6,940 nt of DNA from Candidatus Arcanibacter lacustris (GTDB lineage: Bacteria; Pseudomonadota; Alphaproteobacteria; Rickettsiales; Arcanibacteraceae), in contig JYHA01000021.1 in the NCBI GenBank assembly GCA_000970895.1, forward strand, positions 1-6,940. The letters are read 5' to 3'. Numbering within the stretch: the first letter of the stretch is position 1; the number at the start of each line of letters is the position of its first letter. The notes under the pieces were generated by a model. That model was given only the letters and a program-made list of their open reading frames with translations. It searched no databases and was not told the origin of the DNA. Positions 1-4,249 of the stretch are shown one piece after another. The position numbers and the translations under genes are program-made.

Positions 1-404
1 ATGAAGATGAGGATTTAAACCAATATGACAATCTTTTGGCTAAGGCTTTTAGTTTGAAATTACCAGTGATTTGTCCTAATCCTGATAAGTCAGTAGCTCA
101 TGGAGATAAAAGACGATATTGTGCTGGGTATTTTGCTAAAAAATATCAAGATTTAGGTGGGGTGGTACATTATTACGGTAAGCCTGATCGAAAAATTTTT
201 GATAAAGCTATCTCGATCTTAAATATCAATAGAGATAGGATCCTAATGATTGGCGATACGATGGAGACAGATATTCTTGGAGCTTCTCAGTCAGGGATTG
301 ATTCTTTGTTAGTGTTGACAGGAAATGGAGGGGGTATAGCAGCAAATTTTGATCTGCTGGAAGAGTATAGTTATAACCCAACTTGGATTGCTAAGTCTGC
401 TTGA
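1..404 (+). CDS. TIGR01459-family HAD-IIA hydrolase, C-terminal part (5' end outside window)
   Basis: The reading frame is open from the first complete codon (base 3) to the TGA at 402-404, so this is the 3' end of a gene that begins upstream. The TTG at 36 is an internal leucine codon with no ribosome site, not a start. About 134 residues are visible. They include the HAD motif III lysine in YYGKPDRKIFDKAI and motif IV in MIGDTMETDILGA, whose aspartates bind Mg2+. The sequence between the N-terminal part and GKP (PVICPNPDKSVAHG, then RRYCAGYFAKKY) resembles the HAD-IIA cap region of the TIGR01459 family, which groups with NagD-like sugar phosphatases. The nucleophile motif (DxDGT) would lie upstream. 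The likely role is cytoplasmic hydrolysis of a small phosphorylated metabolite; the substrate is unknown. The gene converges with the YaiI-family gene. The family call is by eye. Confidence 0.82.
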   Translation, partial: EDEDLNQYDNLLAKAFSLKLPVICPNPDKSVAHGDKRRYCAGYFAKKYQDLGGVVHYYGKPDRKIFDKAISILNINRDRILMIGDTMETDILGASQSGIDSLLVLTGNGGGIAANFDLLEEYSYNPTWIAKSA

Positions 405-443
405 GTGGTTTTTCTCATACTACACCATGATTTTTATATGATA

Positions 444-466
444 CCTCAGATGGTCGTCATCTCAGG
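444..466. terminator. Hairpin between convergent genes, possible bidirectional terminator
   Basis: CCTCAGATG (444-452) and CATCTCAGG (458-466) pair over 8 of 9 positions, with one C-C mismatch, around the 5-base loop GTCGT. It lies 39 bp after the hydrolase stop and 18 bp before the stop of the opposing gene, where a shared terminator would be expected. The downstream plus-strand sequence is only moderately T-rich (GTTTTGTCTTTCT), and there is no clear U-tract on the minus strand. Intrinsic termination is therefore plausible but not certain. Confidence 0.45.
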
Positions 467-484
467 ACGAGAAGTTTTGTCTTT

Positions 485-934
485 CTATAATCTTTTTAAT
501 TTTTGAATAGTATTTTCTAATGTTTCAAGAAATCTGGAGCGGTCTTGTTTGCTAAAGCTTGCATTATAAGATGATATTTCGCCTGTTTCTCGCAAATGAG
601 TATTTAAATCCCTCATTGCAACTTTCATATTGATGTTATTATCATCGAAAATTTTGCCATTAGGATTAATTACTATAGCTTTTTTTTTAATGCATCTACT
701 AGCTAATAAAATATCTGCAGTAATAGCAATATCTCCTATATTAATATGTTCTTCGATCCAATTATCTGCTTCGTCAAAATTAGCTGCAACTAGAATTTTA
801 TGGACTTTTGGCCCCATATTTTGCCTAATATATTGATTACTAACCATAAATGCTTCTAGGTCATGACGTGATGCAACTTTAAGAACCTCGTCCTTTACAG
901 CGCAAGAATCTGCATCAACATAAATTACTAACAT
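485..934 (-). CDS. yaiI: YaiI/YqxD family protein (UPF0178, DUF188; PIN-like fold)
   Basis: This is a complete 149-residue protein, the usual length for the family. It matches the UPF0178 pattern throughout: N-terminal YVDADSCAVKDE (Asp7 and Asp9), VSNQ (31-34), FDEADNWI (53-60), GDIAITADILLA (67-78), INPNGKIF (89-96), MRDLNTHLRETG (107-118) and SKQDRSRFLETL (128-139). The conserved acidic residues (Asp7, Asp9, Asp57, Asp68, Asp74) fit a PIN/NYN-like metal site. Nuclease activity is proposed for the fold, but the biological role is not established. There is no signal peptide or membrane segment, so it should be cytoplasmic. The ATG at 934 is followed directly by the conserved first strand, which supports this start. 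The RBS is weak (GGTAAGAA next to the ATG). An uninterrupted run of nine A on the coding strand (680-688) encodes the lysines of IKKKA. The symbol is taken from the E. coli family member. Confidence 0.93.
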   Translation of the reverse strand: MLVIYVDADSCAVKDEVLKVASRHDLEAFMVSNQYIRQNMGPKVHKILVAANFDEADNWIEEHINIGDIAITADILLASRCIKKKAIVINPNGKIFDDNNINMKVAMRDLNTHLRETGEISSYNASFSKQDRSRFLETLENTIQKLKRL

Positions 935-969
935 TTCTTACCATAGTTTTTTAAATTTCATTGACTGTT

Positions 970-999
970 ATTGTAATGGTTTAATTCCTATCTTTTCAA
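970..999 (-). promoter_or_regulatory. Candidate sigma-70 promoter for the YaiI-family gene
   Basis: Read on the minus strand, TTGAAA (994-999) is separated by 18 bases from TACAAT (970-975). This lies about 36 bp before the ATG at 934. The position and boxes are reasonable, but such matches are common in AT-rich DNA. Confidence 0.4.
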
Positions 1000-1006
1000 G
1001 ATAAAA

Positions 1007-1021
1007 ATCAAACTATTTGAT
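1007..1021. promoter_or_regulatory. Palindrome ATCAAACTATTTGAT, possible operator (copy 1)
   Basis: A perfect inverted repeat of 6-base arms (ATCAAA/TTTGAT) around CTA. The identical 15-mer occurs at 1705-1719, at almost the same distance from the next start codon (115 versus 114 bases). Its centre is about 35 bp upstream of the TTGACA box, a position typical of an activator site. No regulator is identified in the window. Confidence 0.5.
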
Positions 1022-1048
1022 AAAGCCTCCCTTAAAGCCAGATTCTTA

Positions 1049-1076
1049 TTGACAAAAATGTGTTTATTGATAATAT
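1049..1076 (+). promoter_or_regulatory. Candidate promoter of paralogue 1
   Basis: TTGACA at 1049-1054 is a perfect -35 match. The -10 could be GATAAT (1069-1074, 14-base spacing) or TAATAT (1071-1076, 16-base spacing). The same arrangement is kept in the second leader. The predicted transcript would carry a leader of about 40 bases before the ATG at 1122. Confidence 0.55.
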
Positions 1077-1121
1077 CACTTTTTGAAAAATGGTTAATAA
1101 AAATTAAATTAGGATATATGT

Positions 1122-1685
1122 ATGAATAAATTACAATTGCTTGCTACCTTGAGAGGTTTCAGAGAAAAAGCTGCAACTCTTGATCAAAATATTATTGGTC
1201 GTCCAGAATTAGAGCAAGTTCATGCAGCAGATAGTTTGGAAGTCCTAATTTACGGAATTAATAACCTAGAAGTTTTTTATGAAAGAGATCTAAGAGTTGT
1301 TCTATCTTATATTAACTTGGTCCTTAGTGGTATGGTATATACTACATTGCCTAATTATATGGAGCAATTATGGAATATTGTAAGCGGTGGTCTAGTACCT
1401 TATCCTACTGCAGCTCCAGTTGCATCTGATATTGATGAGAAACCTACTGTAGTTCCAGTTGTATCTGATGATGAGAGTGATATTTCTGAGACAGCTACTG
1501 ATATAATGCCGGCTATATTAGTTAATCCGAATGGTACAATAATGTCTGTAATACCAACTTATGTTGAAGATGATTATTATGATATTTCTGCTTGGGGTTC
1601 TGATTCTAATAGTACGTTAAGGCACGTAATAACAATCAATGATCCTTCTCTTCTAGGTTCATTAGGCATAGGTTCTGATCATTAA
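1122..1685 (+). CDS. Uncharacterised acidic protein, tandem paralogue 1 of 4
   Basis: I do not recognise this 187-residue protein. Residues 1-90 look helical and contain the family landmarks: MNKLQLLATLRGF at the N terminus, SLEVLIYGINNLE around 38-50, and EQLWNIVSGG at 81-90. Residues 91-130 are a Pro/Val/Asp linker containing two copies of a 13-residue unit (PTAAPVASD..., PTVVPVVSD...). The tail (131-187) is acidic and aromatic: NPNGTIMSVIPTY, EDDYYDIS, then SLLGSLGIGSDH at the end. There is no signal peptide, membrane helix or cysteine. The ATG is supported by AGGA at 1111-1114, seven bases upstream, the same spacing as in paralogue 2. That protein is its closest relative: residues 1-47 and roughly 137-187 align closely. 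A host-directed or surface role is conceivable in an intracellular bacterium, but nothing here proves it. Confidence 0.85.
   Translation: MNKLQLLATLRGFREKAATLDQNIIGRPELEQVHAADSLEVLIYGINNLEVFYERDLRVVLSYINLVLSGMVYTTLPNYMEQLWNIVSGGLVPYPTAAPVASDIDEKPTVVPVVSDDESDISETATDIMPAILVNPNGTIMSVIPTYVEDDYYDISAWGSDSNSTLRHVITINDPSLLGSLGIGSDH
1404..1481 (+). repeat. Two imperfect 39-bp tandem units in paralogue 1
   Basis: Units 1404-1442 and 1443-1481 each encode 13 residues starting Pro-Thr. Across the first nine codons they differ only by three C-to-T changes, each converting Ala to Val; the ends have drifted. The repeat is in frame and lengthens the linker between the helical region and the tail. Paralogue 2 lacks it. 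Confidence 0.8.
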
Positions 1686-1704
1686 GAATAAGTCCTTCTT
1701 CAAT

Positions 1705-1719
1705 ATCAAACTATTTGAT
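1705..1719. promoter_or_regulatory. Palindrome ATCAAACTATTTGAT, possible operator (copy 2)
   Basis: The same perfect 15-base inverted repeat as at 1007-1021, starting 20 bases after the stop of paralogue 1. It is not followed by a T-run, so it does not look like an intrinsic terminator for that gene. Conservation of sequence and spacing favours a protein-binding site. Confidence 0.5.
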
Positions 1720-1746
1720 AAAGCCTCCCTTCGGGTTAGATTTTCA

Positions 1747-1774
1747 TTGACAAAAACATGTTTTTTTATAATGT
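1747..1774 (+). promoter_or_regulatory. Candidate promoter of paralogue 2
   Basis: TTGACA at 1747-1752 is followed by a perfect TATAAT at 1767-1772, but the 14-base spacing is short. TAATGT at 1769-1774 gives 16. The same pattern stands before paralogue 1. The short spacing could make the promoter dependent on an activator, perhaps acting at the palindrome; this is inference. Confidence 0.55.
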
Positions 1775-1818
1775 TCGTTTTTAAAAATCATTAATAAAAA
1801 TTAAATTAGGATATATCT

Positions 1819-2346
1819 GTGAACAAAGTAGAGTTGCTTGGTAGGTTGCAAAGTTTTAGAGAAAATGCTGCAATTATTGATCAAACCCTCATGAATCGTG
1901 CGGAATCAGAGCAAGTTCATGCAAGTGATAGTTTGGAAAGATTAATTGATGAGATTAATAGTTTTTCATATATTAGCTTATCTATTAGGGAAGAAGATTT
2001 AATAGGCGCTATCAATCGTATTGAATTTATATTATCAAATCGTGTGGAGCTTATAAGACTAGCTAGATATATAGAAGAATTACGAAACATTATACAACCT
2101 AAAGTAGAAATTATACCTAATGATAGTCAGAATTCTGAGACACCTACTATAATAATGGAAGATCAGATAATGAATTCAAATGGTACAATGATTTCTGTAA
2201 TACCAACTTATGATGAAGATTATTATTATAATCTTCCTGCTCCTGGTTCTGATCTAAATAGTGCATTAAGGGGCGTAATAACAATCAATGATGAAGATTA
2301 TGATCCTTCTCTTTTAGGTTCGTTTGACGTGGGTTCTGATCATTAA
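1819..2346 (+). CDS. Uncharacterised acidic protein, tandem paralogue 2 of 4
   Basis: This 175-residue protein starts with GTG, preceded by TTAGGA at 1806-1811 with a seven-base spacer, exactly as in the duplicated leader of paralogue 1. The N-terminal region is MNKVELLGRLQSFRENAA with EQVHASDSLERLIDEIN (31-47), very close to paralogue 1. The middle helices (50-90) have diverged more, and the usual LWNIISGG is altered to LRNIIQPK (88-95). The linker is short. The tail repeats the paralogue 1 pattern: NGTMISVIPTY, DEDYYY, GVITIND, then DPSLLGSFDVGSDH at the C terminus. No signal peptide or membrane segment is seen and the function is unknown. The strong similarity at both ends, with a divergent middle, shows a fairly old tandem duplication in which the two termini are the better conserved parts. 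Confidence 0.85.
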   Translation: MNKVELLGRLQSFRENAAIIDQTLMNRAESEQVHASDSLERLIDEINSFSYISLSIREEDLIGAINRIEFILSNRVELIRLARYIEELRNIIQPKVEIIPNDSQNSETPTIIMEDQIMNSNGTMISVIPTYDEDYYYNLPAPGSDLNSALRGVITINDEDYDPSLLGSFDVGSDH

Positions 2347-2363
2347 GAATAACTCAGTTATTC
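2347..2363. terminator. 17-bp palindrome after paralogue 2, possible hairpin
   Basis: GAATAACT and AGTTATTC pair perfectly around one central C, directly after the TAA stop. As RNA it would form a 6-bp stem with loop CTCAG. It is not followed by a proper T-tract, although TTTTTAT appears about 11 bases later, so a weak terminator or an mRNA 3'-end stabilising hairpin is possible. The related sequence after paralogue 1 has lost most of the symmetry. Confidence 0.35.
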
Positions 2364-2389
2364 AATCCATCGATTTTTATAGTAACATT

Positions 2390-2429
2390 ATCAATTATTG
2401 TTGACGTATCGTAAATTTATTTATATATT
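2390..2429 (+). promoter_or_regulatory. Candidate promoter of paralogue 3 with overlapping ATCAA...TTGAC element
   Basis: TTGACG (2401-2406) and TATATT (2424-2429) are separated by 17 bases, a good sigma-70-type arrangement. The -35 box forms the right arm of ATCAA-N6-TTGAC (2390-2405). A closely similar stretch (TATCAAATTATTGTTGAT) precedes paralogue 4. A transcript from here would begin near 2436, which gives a normal leader for the ATG at 2471 but almost none for the ATG at 2444. Confidence 0.5.
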
Positions 2430-2470
2430 TGATATCTTGATTAATGCGTCAATGTGTTGGATATGTAGCT

Positions 2471-2893
2471 ATGAAAGAAGAATTACTAGATAGATTGAAA
2501 TCATTAACGATAGCAGCTGAAAGTAATTTACACATCACCAGAGGATATGAATTTTATTATAGTTCTTTGTTTCCATTATATGACTTAGTAGAAAATATAA
2601 ATAGATTAGAGACCTTGCATCATCTAGATGAAGTGGATGGAATTATTACCCAAATTTATCAGGCTATATATGAATCAAATTATTATGATTTGAAACCTTT
2701 AGTAATGAGATTATGGAATCTGATAAGTGGGGGGATGGAATTTACTTATCCTTATATGAGACTTAATGAAGTTGAAACAGATAGTTTAATATATAGCAGA
2801 AACTCATCAGTAGAGGGTGGTTATTATGCAGATGATGAAACAGAAATTTTGTTAGGCTTGTCTATTGAAGAAGATGTTAGTGGTAGTTTTTAG
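2471..2893 (+). CDS. Uncharacterised acidic protein, tandem paralogue 3 of 4
   Basis: I chose the ATG at 2471 (140 residues) over the in-frame ATG at 2444 (149 residues). From 2471 the protein begins MKEELLDRLKSL, which aligns directly with the first residues of paralogues 1 and 2. A TTGGA ribosome-like site stands nine bases before it, whereas the 2444 ATG has none and would sit almost on the predicted transcript start. Family landmarks are LYDLVENINRLETL (36-49) and VMRLWNLISGG (78-88). The tail is short and acidic: GGYYADDETEILLGLSIEED, ending SGSF. It keeps the YY plus acidic stretch and the LLG motif of paralogues 1 and 2 but not their GSDH terminus. There is no signal peptide or membrane segment. 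Function is unknown. It is more distant from 1 and 2 than they are from each other. Confidence 0.78.
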   Translation: MKEELLDRLKSLTIAAESNLHITRGYEFYYSSLFPLYDLVENINRLETLHHLDEVDGIITQIYQAIYESNYYDLKPLVMRLWNLISGGMEFTYPYMRLNEVETDSLIYSRNSSVEGGYYADDETEILLGLSIEEDVSGSF

Positions 2894-2906
2894 CAAGTGA
2901 TGAAAT

Positions 2907-2945
2907 ATCAAATTATTGTTGATAAATTATAAATATACTTATATT
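2907..2945 (+). promoter_or_regulatory. Candidate promoter of paralogue 4 with ATCAA...TTGAT inverted repeat
   Basis: ATCAA (2907-2911) and TTGAT (2919-2923) form a perfect inverted repeat with a 7-base centre. TTGATA (2919-2924) can serve as -35. The -10 is uncertain: TATATT at 2940-2945 gives 15-base spacing, while TATACT at 2934-2939 is too close. The element resembles the one before paralogue 3 in both sequence and overlap with the -35 box. Confidence 0.4.
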
Positions 2946-3000
2946 GATACTACATTAATCAATAAATTAAAATTATAGAAATAAAATTAGGGATGATTTG

Positions 3001-3513
3001 GTGTTAGTAAAAAATAAATATGAATTATTGAAAATGTTGAAATCATTTGAAGAGAGAACAAAAACTGATTTAGCAGCCCGTAACTATGATCTGACTTTCA
3101 TAAATCCATTGATTAGATTGATTGAAAATATTATGCGCTTAGATAATTTTGATATTATAGCTAGTATAGATGGGAATGTCGGTTCTATTCAGGATGCTTT
3201 GTTACATTATAATCATATTGCATTACATTATGAAGTAAGGATGTTATGGGGAATTATAAGCGATGATAGAGAATTTTTAGAGTTGCCTGATCTATCTGAC
3301 GATGAAGAAGATGACGATGAAGAAGATGATGAAGAAGATGATGAAGAAGATGGTGATGAAGAAATGGATGAAGTATTAGGATGGGCAGATAACGGATATA
3401 CTACTTACGAAGAAGAAGAAGAAGATGAAGAAGAATATGATTATGATGCTATTCATGAACACTATGATTATGTGCTAGCTGGTGCATTATCTTTTGCCTG
3501 GCCATCACATTAG
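3001..3513 (+). CDS. Uncharacterised, extremely acidic protein, tandem paralogue 4 of 4
   Basis: The GTG at 3001 is the preferred start (170 residues): AGGGA at 2989-2993 lies seven bases upstream, the spacing used by paralogues 1 and 2. The adjacent in-frame TTG at 2998 would be only four bases away. NKYELLKMLKSF (5-16) aligns with the family N terminus. LIRLIENIMRLDNF (37-50) and RMLWGIISDD (80-89) are the other landmarks. Residues 100-121 are 21 of 22 Asp/Glu, encoded by a near-perfect GAT-GAT-GAA-GAA repeat, and 137-145 are nearly all Glu. The tail then has alternating Tyr/Asp (EYDYDAIHEHYDY) and a hydrophobic end, VLAGALSFAWPSH. No signal peptide is seen. Acidic runs like this occur in proteins that bind basic partners or cations, and acidic stretches are part of some type IV secretion signals; neither use is shown here. 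The gene ends 5 bp before the opposing phosphatase gene. Confidence 0.8.
   Translation: MLVKNKYELLKMLKSFEERTKTDLAARNYDLTFINPLIRLIENIMRLDNFDIIASIDGNVGSIQDALLHYNHIALHYEVRMLWGIISDDREFLELPDLSDDEEDDDEEDDEEDDEEDGDEEMDEVLGWADNGYTTYEEEEEDEEEYDYDAIHEHYDYVLAGALSFAWPSH
3298..3372 (+). repeat. Asp/Glu-coding repeat tract in paralogue 4
   Basis: The tract is a degenerate tandem array of the 12-base word GATGATGAAGAA, interrupted by one GAC and one GGT codon. A second shorter GAA-rich run lies at 3409-3435. Both are in frame and could change length by slippage in steps of three bases or more without breaking the gene. Confidence 0.85.
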
Positions 3514-3515
3514 TT

Positions 3516-3533
3516 GAATTAACTAGCTAATTC
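3516..3533. terminator. AT-rich palindrome across the convergent gene ends
   Basis: GAATTA and TAATTC arms flank ACTAGC, making an 18-bp near-palindrome that covers the 5-bp gap and the stop codon of the minus-strand gene. It may form a weak shared hairpin, but the stem is short and there is no strong T-tract on either side. Confidence 0.25.
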
Positions 3534-4160
3534 CTTTATATCAGAACATATAGTAGAAGGTTTGTATTTATCGAAATCTCCTTCTGCTGCATATCCCCAT
3601 TTAACGCCAATCACATCTAGATTATTATTATGCGCTGCTATTATATCATATTTAGTATCACCAATAAGTACGGAATCTTCTGCTTTAATATTGCTTGACT
3701 CAAAAATATGACTAACTAACTCAGATTTATTTTCAAAACTACCGTCAATACCACTGCCATAAATCTTTACAAAATATTGATCTATATGAAGATTCTTCAA
3801 GATGGTTTCTGCATAAATTTGTGGTTTGGCAGTTGCAGTATATAAAGATGCTTTATTTGCCAACTGGGCAATTAATTCCCTCATACCAGGAAATAATTTA
3901 CAGTGAAACACCCATTTCTCTCCATAAATCTTTCTATTATATTCTACTAATCTATTAATATGATCTTCTTCTCTATTAGGAACTAAGATCTTATAGCTAT
4001 ATTCTAAAGGTGGTCCTATGCACCAGGATAATTCTTCTTTAGCGGGAGCTTTATGGTCGAAATGAGCTAAAGTTTCGATGAAGGAGCTTATTACGCCGTC
4101 ATAAGAGTCTAAAATCGTCCCGTCCAGATCAAATAAAATATTTTTTTTATGATAAAACAT
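3519..4160 (-). CDS. HAD-IA family hydrolase, phosphoglycolate phosphatase-like
   Basis: Using the ATG at 4160, the protein has 213 residues and begins MFYHKKNILFDLDGTI, the normal HAD-IA N terminus. The ATG at 4202 would add 14 unconserved residues, lacks an RBS and falls within the sigma-54 promoter of fliK, so I reject it. Motif I is DLDGT (nucleophile Asp11, acid/base Asp13). Motif II is in LYTATAKP (Thr near 108). The motif III lysine is in FENKSELV (Lys145). Motif IV is GDTKYDI (Asp168, Asp172). The cap is helical (about residues 20-85). The pattern TAKP...YGSGIDGS...K..L...GDTKYD...GVKWGYA resembles Gph/5'-nucleotidase-like HAD enzymes. A cytoplasmic Mg2+-dependent phosphatase is likely; the substrate cannot be read from the sequence. 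It is divergent from the flagellar operon and probably unrelated to it. Confidence 0.87.
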   Translation of the reverse strand: MFYHKKNILFDLDGTILDSYDGVISSFIETLAHFDHKAPAKEELSWCIGPPLEYSYKILVPNREEDHINRLVEYNRKIYGEKWVFHCKLFPGMRELIAQLANKASLYTATAKPQIYAETILKNLHIDQYFVKIYGSGIDGSFENKSELVSHIFESSNIKAEDSVLIGDTKYDIIAAHNNNLDVIGVKWGYAAEGDFDKYKPSTICSDIKELAS

Positions 4161-4184
4161 AATTTTTTCTACAAATTTAAAAGT

Positions 4185-4200
4185 TTGGCACAGTAATTGC
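4185..4200 (+). promoter_or_regulatory. Sigma-54 (RpoN) -24/-12 promoter of the fliK-flgD operon
   Basis: TTGGCAC (4185-4191), five bases AGTAA, then TTGC (4197-4200) and A. The GG and GC dinucleotides are exactly 10 bases apart, as the consensus TGGCAC-N5-TTGC requires. Transcription would start near 4212, leaving about 38 bases before the fliK ATG. RpoN-dependent flagellar promoters activated by FlbD-type regulators are known in Caulobacter and relatives. The match to consensus is very good and the position ideal. No enhancer site was identified. Confidence 0.8.
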
Positions 4201-4249
4201 ATCCATATTATTTGCTTTAATTATAGGCAAATTTTGTAAGGTAATAAAT

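Larger units (their letters stand above)
1007..1121 (+). repeat. Leader repeat copy 1 (upstream of paralogue 1)
   Basis: This 115-bp leader is repeated before the next gene at 1705-1818. Hand alignment gives about 96 matching positions out of 115, with one single-base gap. The first 27 bases are identical, as are the last roughly 25 before the start region. It contains a perfect palindrome, a TTGACA box, an AT-rich -10 region and the sequence TTAAATTAGGATATAT with the ribosome site. Retention of the whole leader suggests it was duplicated with the gene and may be under selection. Confidence 0.85.
1705..1818 (+). repeat. Leader repeat copy 2 (upstream of paralogue 2)
   Basis: The second copy of the 1007-1121 leader, 114 bp long and ending at the GTG start of paralogue 2. 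Differences cluster just after the conserved AAGCCTCCCTT block, where this copy has a small CCC-TTC-GGG stem, and around the -10 region. The sequence after the two genes is also related: both have CATTAAGAATAA across the stop. The duplicated unit is therefore roughly 700 bp and covers leader, gene and 3' flank. Confidence 0.85.

Noticed and set aside
36..38. TTG as start codon of the first gene
   Set aside because: The frame is open and protein-like back to the window edge, and the HAD family needs an N-terminal nucleophile domain that lies upstream.
680..688. Run of nine T (A on the coding strand) in the YaiI-family gene as a phase-variation tract
   Set aside because: The frame is intact and it encodes conserved-looking lysines; such runs are common in AT-rich genomes and there is no reason to expect switching of this gene.
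630..836. Plus-strand open frame of 68 codons
   Set aside because: It lies wholly antisense to the well-supported YaiI-family gene and its hydrophobic product is a by-product of that gene's codons.
2444..2470. Longer N terminus for paralogue 3 from the ATG at 2444
   Set aside because: No RBS, almost no room after the predicted transcript start, and the alignable family N terminus begins exactly at the ATG at 2471.
1007..2923. Repeated palindromes as a CRISPR array or mobile-element ends
   Set aside because: The copies are spaced by whole genes, sit at a fixed distance from start codons, and have no spacers, transposase or target-site duplications.
1122..3513. Paralogue cluster as toxin-antitoxin modules
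   Set aside because: The genes are homologous to each other, separately promoted and not overlapping, and none has a recognisable toxin or DNA-binding motif.
4161..4202. Longer N terminus for the HAD phosphatase from the ATG at 4202
   Set aside because: The 14 added residues do not fit the family, no RBS precedes them, and the segment coincides with the sigma-54 promoter on the other strand.
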